From positions 1 through 64,000 of the forward strand of contig JACGCK010000233.1 of the NCBI GenBank assembly GCA_014925825.1: a stretch of DNA of 64,000 bases, in the 5' to 3' direction. Positions within the stretch are counted from its first letter, which is position 1. Every line of letters begins with the position of its first letter. Below are positions 57,340 to 64,000 of the stretch, piece after piece. This stretch comes from Pholiota molesta. Its lineage: Eukaryota; Basidiomycota; Agaricomycetes; Agaricales; Strophariaceae. The position numbers and the translations under genes are program-made. A model generated the notes under the pieces. The model was not told the origin of the DNA. It saw only the letters and a program-made list of their open reading frames with translations, and searched no databases.

Positions 57340-59775
57340 CTACTTTCCTTTCTTCTTTCCTTTCTTCTTTCCACCACCGCCACCGCCTGCAGCAGGTTCT
57401 GGCGCGGTTTCATCAACTGGAGTGGGGGCAGGAGACTCGTTCGTTTCAGCAGCAGCACCACCTTTCTTCTTTTTCTTCTTCTTCCCCATGGTATCATTCG
57501 CGAAATTATCCATCTGCTCTTCACCTTCTCCGCCACCACCATTAAGAATATCATCGAGAGCATCCGCTGCATTTTCTTCGCCTGTTGGACTGACGACATC
57601 GAGGGGATCGGTTTGTTCTGCTGCCGGGGCCTTGGTGGGTTCTTCCGCAGCAGGGGCGGGAGATGGTGCTCTCGATGGTATTTTCGCCGATGTGTTTTCT
57701 CCACCGAAGCTGAAGCCTAGGCTCGCAGTTGCCCCAAAATCGAACTCAGGCTCAGTGGAAGGGGGCAATTCTGATGGCTGAGGTTTGGGCGATGGCTTCG
57801 GGGAGTTTCCGCTGATCACTTTGGTTGTATCATCCTCGAGAGAATTTGCGCCGAAGTTGCCCCAACTAGTACTACCAAATCCAAACGCCGAAGGTTGGAC
57901 GGTAGCTGCAGGAGTGTTCTTTCCTTTCTTCTTCTTAGATCCTGTAGTCGGAGCTCCCCAGGATGAACCCCAAGCATCGTCGCCTCCTCCAGTATCTGCT
58001 GTCATCCAAGGTTGGTCTGGTGGGCCGAGAGAAGATGAAGAAAAATGCCCACCAGAGAATATAGACGTAGTATTTCCAAACAATGAGGTGGGCTCGCTAG
58101 CTTTTGCCTTCTCTTCCGCTTCTTTTCGTTCCCTCTCTGCTTCATCTTGCCTCTGCACGGCTTCGAGTTCAGCGATTTCCCTAGAAATCCTATCATCCTC
58201 TTCCTTATCTAATCTCTCTTTTTCCAATCGAGCAGCTTCTTCAGTGGCCTTCGCTGCCTCTGCCGCCTCCTTGTCTGCCGCCTCCTTGTCTGCCGCCTCC
58301 TTTTCTGCTGCCTCCTTTTCTGCTGCCTCCCTTTCTGCCGCCTCCCTTTCTGCCGCCTCTGCTTTCTTTCGATCTTGTTCTTCCTTCTCTTCTTGGGCCT
58401 TTGCAGCTGGTGTACCTTTCTTCTTTTTCTTCTTCCCGCCCGCAGTTGTTTCCTTAGGCGTATCCTCTACAGGCGTTTCTGCCACAGGCGTAATCGGAAC
58501 AGGACTGGGTGCTCGAGTAGGCACCTTGCTAGGAGTTTTGGTGTCCAAAGCGTTCGGGTCCCCAAGACTGGCAGAATTGAAACCATCACCGTTTCCTGAG
58601 GTGCCCCAACCATCGCCAGTTTGTTGACCCCAAGTATCTGCCTCGCCAGAAGCGCCGTTGTTGTTGCTTTCGAAACCCCAGGTATCAGCGGGGGGCGGAG
58701 CAGGTTCTTCCTGGAACTGGGAGGCGGGGTTCAGAGGGCTGAGCGCCTTGTCTTTGTCCGTCTTGTTCATTGGAGATGGCGCTTTCGAGCCCCACAGACC
58801 ACCACTACCGAAGGCCGAAGGAGAACCAGTCGCGGCCGCTGCAACCACGGGCTCATCGAACAGTCCAACATCAGAAGTCTTCCCGAACGGCGACTTGTTT
58901 GCGCCAATGGCGGGCGACGCACGCGACGCAAGCCCGCTGGCTGGGAGGGAAGGCGTCGCAGCTGCGGAACCTTTGCGTTTGGATTTTGCGCTCTTCGGCG
59001 TTTTGGGCGACTCTGCGGCAGGAGGAGGAGCAGCGGAGAAACCCCAGCTGTCAGTCGCGCCGCCAGCAGCAGCAGTCTCACCAAAGACGGAAGCAGGGGG
59101 GTCGCCGAATAACGGCGCCTCCGCTGAGTCGCCAATATCAGCTGCAGGCCCCGAATCCCCGAAAATGGCTGGAGCGTCGCCAAACGCGGACTTGGGTCTG
59201 TCACCGAAGAACGATCCTTCAATGCCGCTCTTCGGTCGGTCGACGAACGGCGAAGCAGAGCGGCCAATAGCGGTTTGTGGCTCTAGGGCGAATGGTGATT
59301 TAGGCCTATCTGCATGGGAAGGTGCATATGGCGATCTTGGGCGACTGATACTGGGATCACCGCCATAGGCCGATGGAGGTCTGCCGAAGGAAGCGTCTTG
59401 TTCATAATTCGATGCGGGTCTTCCATATGGACTGCCGTGACCATAGGCCGACGGAGGTCGACTGGGGGTAGTCTCCATAGGAGCAGCAGGAGGAGGCGCG
59501 GGTGAGTGGGGCCTTGACACGTATGGCGATTTAGGACGCTCCAGAATGGCATCTAAAGCAGCAGCTTGAGGCGTCGCAACAGGCGCATCCCATAACTGGC
59601 TCTGGCGATGTTCATCAACAGCAGACCGAGGCGGGGAGGTGAAATCCTGTGGGCCCGGCGAAGCATAATCTGCGGCAGCGGGGCAGGAGCCCCACCATAA
59701 ATTGAAGGCGATCTCGTCTGGGGTTTGGTTGAAGAAGGGCGAGACGGCACACCAGTGGATTGGGGCGCAGTCCAA
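57340..59775 (-). CDS. long disordered low-complexity region (probable C-terminal part of the HSP70-like gene)
   Basis: An 811-residue open frame. It is Ser/Pro/Ala/Gly-rich with repeated RPKSP(Y/F) and RPPSAYG motifs, then several W-containing motifs (TWGFESNNN, DSWGFSAAPPP, DAWGSSWGAPT), a long charged helix with the 5-residue repeat EKEAA/DKEAA, Lys-runs KKKKKKG, and an end PEPAAGGGGGGKKKGKKKGK. No folded domain is recognised; KKKKK blocks could bind nucleic acid or membranes. Its own ATG at 59775 lies in a spurious segment: sequence of the same style continues upstream in other frames for 500 bases to the HSP70-like domain without a gap, so it is probably not a separate gene. Confidence 0.65.
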   Translation of the reverse strand: MDCAPIHWCAVSPFFNQTPDEIAFNLWWGSCPAAADYASPGPQDFTSPPRSAVDEHRQSQLWDAPVATPQAAALDAILERPKSPYVSRPHSPAPPPAAPMETTPSRPPSAYGHGSPYGRPASNYEQDASFGRPPSAYGGDPSISRPRSPYAPSHADRPKSPFALEPQTAIGRSASPFVDRPKSGIEGSFFGDRPKSAFGDAPAIFGDSGPAADIGDSAEAPLFGDPPASVFGETAAAGGATDSWGFSAAPPPAAESPKTPKSAKSKRKGSAAATPSLPASGLASRASPAIGANKSPFGKTSDVGLFDEPVVAAAATGSPSAFGSGGLWGSKAPSPMNKTDKDKALSPLNPASQFQEEPAPPPADTWGFESNNNGASGEADTWGQQTGDGWGTSGNGDGFNSASLGDPNALDTKTPSKVPTRAPSPVPITPVAETPVEDTPKETTAGGKKKKKKGTPAAKAQEEKEEQDRKKAEAAEREAAEREAAEKEAAEKEAADKEAADKEAAEAAKATEEAARLEKERLDKEEDDRISREIAELEAVQRQDEAERERKEAEEKAKASEPTSLFGNTTSIFSGGHFSSSSLGPPDQPWMTADTGGGDDAWGSSWGAPTTGSKKKKGKNTPAATVQPSAFGFGSTSWGNFGANSLEDDTTKVISGNSPKPSPKPQPSELPPSTEPEFDFGATASLGFSFGGENTSAKIPSRAPSPAPAAEEPTKAPAAEQTDPLDVVSPTGEENAADALDDILNGGGGEGEEQMDNFANDTMGKKKKKKKGGAAAETNESPAPTPVDETAPEPAAGGGGGGKKKGKKKGK
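58256..58362. repeat. 15-bp tandem repeat coding (E/D)(K/R)EAA
   Basis: About seven copies of a 15-bp unit (CTGCCGCCTCCTTGT and variants) in direct order. On the minus strand they encode EREAAEREAAEKEAAEKEAA and DKEAADKEAA, part of a single long charged alpha-helix. Confidence 0.85.
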
Positions 59776-59959
59776 TTTGACGATAGCAACTCGCCTGGCA
59801 TCCCACCATTGCTGCTAGGAACTTTGCCGATCGCCATCGCCGGCGTTCCGTATGCATTAGAGATACTGCGTGCGCGGTCGATGGGCGTAGCAGCTCCGCT
59901 GGTAGATCCGAACCCTCTGTCTCTGTCCTCGGTATACGTTCCTTCTTGCTCTTCCTTCT

Positions 59960-62949
59960 ATCGGAATCGCTTCCGCCTCTTTCGCCATCGCTTCCTCTGC
60001 CGACATCGTTGCGAGATGAAGAATATGTGCGACTGGAGGGTGTGATCGAAGGCGAGTACCCTTCGATGAACTGCGTTCCATGCGAGACGCATCGAGTGCA
60101 GCAGTAGAAGGACGTCGGCTTGATGGGGATAATGGGGATCGATGGGTGTACGAGAACGCGATCCTGGGGAGTTGCGCTGTCGATCTGAACGCCCCGCGTT
60201 GAAGGTAGCTGAATCGTCTTCTGGATATATATCAGCGTCGTCATCGTCCAGTCGGCTGCCACGTTCGTTGTAAACAATAACAGCTGGACCGCTGTAACGA
60301 GAATAGTGTTAGTATGGGACGCCAGATTTCTACGAGTGGCCGCTTACTATCTGACTTCGCCCTGATGACGCGGGGAAAAAGTTAGGGATCAGTACCGTTC
60401 CAAAAGAATGAATGTGTCGAAACTTACATTATCCATCCACTTGATCCTTGCTTTGAACTCCGTCAATCCAAAGTGAATCTCCACAGAAAACACGATTGTC
60501 CAGTATTTCTTTCCGTTCTTACCAACCTTGGCCTCGGCACTCCCATTGAGCAGCGACAGGTCAGCTTGAACGACGCATAGCGTGGAGAACGCATCTACAA
60601 CGAGAGTAAAGAATTTCAACAGAATGATCGGTTAAGAAGTCAGTCGAAACTTACCGTCCTCTCTGTTGATCCATTTCGGACCTCATTTCCTCCTCTGTAA
60701 CACCAAATCTCCACCTCAAACACCGAGAGCATGGACAGATTCGTGAGCTCAGTGCAATACTTCCTCGTGAACACCGTCGATTCTTTGACTTTGACCGACT
60801 ATAAAATCCTAATCAGCTTTGCCGCAACAATTCCTAGCCCAAGAAAGGACCCACCCTCGCAAGGATACAATCAAACGCATCCGGCAACAACTTCGGCCCA
60901 GAAGGCAGCTCGCATAATTTCTCCTTGCGCGCGACGTGGTCCGGATCTTTGAGATCGAGCTCCCGCAAGAACTCGACGCCGTACATGAATTTGGACATGC
61001 GAGCGGACACATAGTGGTCGCAGTAGAAGCCGATCGCACCATCAGCTACAGCCTTGGATCTATACCATGGTTCAATCAGCCTAGGTTGAAATACGGAAAA
61101 CAGTTTGCGTACGTCTGGGCATCTGGCCTATTGACGGTGATACGGTGGGGGGCCAGGCGTGCTTGTAATTGCCTGATTGAATCAACTGAATGAGATTCGC
61201 ATCATGATACATGACGAAAGCTGCGTACCCAAATAGCCAAGGCGACGCTGCGTATCCTCCAACAAGAAAAACAGACTGTTTTACAAAATTGTCAGCATAG
61301 ACTTGCAAGAAATATTCGAGCATTACAAACCCGAATCGAGACTTTTGAGCCTTCAATCTGTGCTTTGATAGCATCGACAGCAGCTAAACAGAGCAGGTCA
61401 TTGATAGACTTAGATACACAAGAAAGGGGTTGAATTACCATCAACGGAAGGCTCAAATAGGTTTGCCACTAGAAAGAAGAATTAGCTAGGCGATCATGCC
61501 TAAAGATAGGGGCTATATCATACCCTCGTTTCTGATAATCACATCAGTTCCAAAACTAAAAGGAAAAAGACAAAATAATTCTTACCCTGATAAACGTAGC
61601 TGTCCATTGCGTATCCCAACAGCTAAATCCTTTGTAATTTGGGTCAGTATCATGCGCAACGTCTTTTGAGAAATACTCACTTTGTCCAAGGGCGACCCAA
61701 ACGGGATAAATTGCAGTTCATTCCTATCACGGAAGAGTCGTTTCGTCGTTTCATCGAATTTACGAGTGATATGATCCAGTGAATCAGGCGTGCCGTATTT
61801 CGAGTGTTTGAGTTTCTCTGTCGCAAAACAATTAGATGTTAAAAGCGATTGAACACGCAACGACGACTGACCTTCTAGGAACTCTCTAGCACGTCGACTG
61901 ACAAAGACGGATCCGGCAAAAATACAATCTGGAGGCGCAATTTCTTCGATTACAAGAGGGGATGTGCCCTTGATCGCGTAGGAGCTGATATCGAGAGTGC
62001 CTCCTCCGGCATCAGCGATTAGAAAGCCGTGCTTTGAAGGGTTCTACAAACTGATAAGCAGAAAGCCAGAGCTTGTAACGAGCCATACGCACCAAAAGCA
62101 CCTCTCCTGCGAGCCCGTTCTGCACACACGCGTGCAAACTCGCCTCGCCCTCCGTCACAAATCGAATGCGCGCCCTGCCCGCATCCGTGTCCGGCACGAG
62201 CTTGCCATGCACCGCGGCCTTGCGCATGCGCGTCTGCTGCGGGCCCTCCCAGCCATTCGGGTGGCTCAGCACGAACTGGATGTCCGACTCGACCGAGTTC
62301 CAGAGCGCGGTGCCGTTCGCGTGCGTGTCCGAGATGAACGAGCGGGTGCAGCTGTACAGGTAGCCCAGGTAGTCGCCGAAGACCTGCACGGGCGACTTGC
62401 CGCGCGGGAGCGGGCTGAGGCGCATGCCGTTCATGTTGAGCTGCATCTGGCGCGGGCGCAGGCGAAGCTTGAAGCTGCGCTGGGGGAGTTAGGGGGCATC
62501 CTGGGTGCTAGTGAAGGGAGGACGCACAGTTCGGCCTTTATCCAGCCCTCGTCCTCCGCCTGTGCGACGATGGAGCTGCTGTCGGCCTCTGCGCCGGTCG
62601 CCATGATCGTGCCATACTTGTCGTAGTATATTACAGAGGGTATCTTCGAGTTGCCTGCGACGTGTTCTTGGCCGGGAAAGCTAGAAAGTCCGAAATCAAC
62701 ATGCCGCCAGCTATCGCAGGTCAATCAAAGTCGTACCGGGTAACACCATAAATTTTGGGTGTCTCGCCAGGTTCGAGAATCGAGTAGGATACCTGAGGGA
62801 ACAGGGCCCGTCAGTGCGAGCTCGGTAGTGCGAATGCGAGTACGTACACCGCTAAATGTTGTTCCAACATCGATCGCAATGACCACTGATCGGGATAAGC
62901 CGCTATAGGGTTTCTGGGTCGTGCTCGCGACCTGCTTCATGTGCGCCAT
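59960..62949 (-). CDS. HSP70-like ATPase (HSPA12-type), with frame-broken disordered extension
   Basis: Actin-fold ATPase related to HSPA12-type HSP70 proteins, without the classic substrate-binding domain. First exons: 62949-62848, 62792-62737, 62680-62528. Phosphate-1 loop VVIAIDVGTTFSGVSYSILE, GNSKIPSVIYYDKYGTIMAT, AEDEGWIKAEL, phosphate-2 loop LIADAGGGTLDISSYAI, EFLEEKLKHSKYGT, adenosine motif VFLVGGYAASPWLF, DGAIGFYCDHYVSARM and the usual end of the family FGLTEFKARIKWMDNGEVRY followed by GPAVIVYNERGSR. Fungal members normally stop there; here Ser/Arg/Asp-rich sequence continues. The literal frame ends at 59960-59962. Four single-base shifts (about 60135, 60060, 59931, 59681) separate this gene from the frame of the next entry. 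Confidence 0.82.
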
Positions 62950-63287
62950 CTTCTAGCACATATGTGGAGGCGTAGTACAGTTTACAAAGGGGAGAAATAC
63001 AGGTCAAGGATGGTATAAGTACAAAGCGAAGATTTTTCTACACGAGGCCGTACACGAGGGACTGCATCATTCAACCTTTTCAGCATCAATCCCACAGACG
63101 TCCAGTTGCCGATGGCTGTTCACAGGCTCCTCTTCCGTCGCCGAGCAAGCTCAACATGGTAAGTAATGACCTTCATTTCCGTCGCTGCGGATGCTCTAGA
63201 GAAAGGACTTGAAAGGAAGGAATTTTCAGGATGAGCGCCTCGAGGCGACTGGGCAATGCGCAAGAACGATCATCGATAAGGCCTCGG
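62950..63287. other. intergenic region
   Basis: Promoter of the HSP70-like gene. A possible 50-residue plus-strand product (ATG 63112, one intron) overlaps the end of the next gene and looks like chance. Confidence 0.35.
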
Positions 63288-64000
63288 TCAGGATCTACTT
63301 TCATTTCTACGAAATACGTACACAGCATTTTCACCTAAGAACTGGAGTGATGGAATACTGCGAGCAAGGGCCAATAGTATATTAGAATCCAGCAAACCTC
63401 CCTTGGGCTTCACCTGCAAATGCTTGAGGTTCCACGAGACATACCGACGCTCCTTCATCGCGTCCGGGAAAGTCGGCTTAACAAGAAATCCAATCAATGA
63501 ATCGAACAAGGTGAAAAGCGAAGGAACACTTGCAGAAACTCCTCCAGACTCGTCCTCGTTCGCATCGTCTTCGATCATCATCACAATTCGTTCTACTTGT
63601 GGTATTTTCGATGCGAGCGCGTCGAACAGCTGTGTCTCCAACCTGCGGGTGTTGAAGGCCAACGAGTGGAGGTTATTGCAATGAGATAGTCCGTCGAGTA
63701 TCAGATTGGTCTCGTGGGGTGAAAAGAACGACCGCGGATATGTATTTCCCGGAGATTCTTCGATGTGCGTCGGATACACATTAACAAAACGTCGAGCCCG
63801 GCCTCCGTTCTCGTTGGATAAATCTCGAGAGTTTGCACCTGCGTCAAGCATTGAGTATCTGCGATGAAATTGACGAGCCAGTCTTTGAGCGCCTCGTGGA
63901 ACTCAAGGTCGGGGGTGAAGCGCTGGAAAGGAATTAAAGGGAGTGCGAGCTGCTGAAGAGTGTCCGAGTGGTTGGCAATAAAATGTATCATGCTGGTAGG
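63288..64000 (-). CDS. F-box/leucine-rich-repeat-like protein, 5' end outside the window
   Basis: Reads from the window edge: MIHFIANHSDTLQQLALPLI, then LTQVQTLEIYPTRTEAGLDV, LREIHIRGRSF, SPHETNLILDGLSHCNNLHS, LAFNTRRLETQLFDALASKI, PQVERIVMMIEDD, SWNLKHLQVKPKGGLLDSNI, ARSIPSLQFLGENAVYVF. Spacing of Leu residues and the LxxL..L.I pattern resemble basidiomycete F-box/LRR proteins, which are often many and lineage-specific. The frame changes once near 63722-63725, in a run of four A (plus strand), as if one base were missing. The start lies beyond the right edge. Confidence 0.55.

Noticed and set aside
57785..58627. 280-residue plus-strand frame with Ser/Ala repeats
   Set aside because: It mirrors the EKEAA repeat and the disordered tail on the minus strand; the codon pattern fits the minus strand.
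63112..63345. Possible 50-residue spliced plus-strand product (MAVHRLLFRRRASSTW...)
   Set aside because: It overlaps the end of the minus-strand gene, is basic and low in features, and has no family resemblance.

Overview
The window looks like nuclear DNA of a filamentous basidiomycete, most likely a wood- or litter-decaying agaricomycete. The genes are densely interrupted by short introns (about 50 to 70 nt, GT..AG). The protein families fit this: AA14 and AA9 lytic polysaccharide monooxygenases, GH79, an agaricomycete-type multi-pass membrane protein, two Con-6 proteins and an AT-hook regulator. I did not identify the species. I saw no rRNA, convincing tRNA, CRISPR array or intact transposon.

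Layout. 0.7-16 kb is a secretome-rich block: AA14 LPMO (-), orphan membrane protein (+), GH79 glycosidase (+), a secreted protein made of two copies of one module (+), AA9 LPMO (+) and a DHA2-type MFS transporter (-). 16-18.7 kb is a gene graveyard with remnants of an MFS transporter, a GH79 enzyme and a C2H2 finger protein. 18.8-25.7 kb (-) holds regulatory-looking low-complexity genes. 26.6-44 kb is mostly housekeeping and metabolism: C2H2 protein, SDHAF3/Acn9, cyanase, two tandem DUF1479 oxygenase-like genes, a divergent beta-tubulin, homogentisate dioxygenase and a transketolase-family enzyme. 45-50.3 kb is an inverted duplication of a Con-6 gene flanking a C2H2 protein gene. 50.9-57 kb carries eIF3j, a possible 34-residue protein, a secreted acid phosphatase-like protein and a class 3 lipase. 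57-63 kb is an HSP70-like ATPase running into a very long disordered region. The right edge cuts a repeat-type (F-box/LRR-like) gene.

How genes may work together: AA14, AA9, GH79, lipase, phosphatase and the MFS transporter fit extracellular breakdown of plant polymers and uptake or efflux of small molecules. HGD (aromatic amino acid breakdown) and the transketolase-family enzyme sit side by side but need not be linked in function.

A notable technical pattern: in four places (20.4, 23.7-23.9, 59.7-60.1 and 63.7 kb) otherwise good reading frames are broken by apparent losses of exactly one base, nearly all in short homopolymers. I infer either homopolymer under-calling in the assembly or, less likely, real decay. 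The HSP70-like gene and the 1000-residue tail behind it are most simply one gene once these are allowed for. Exon borders were read by eye from splice sites and protein continuity.
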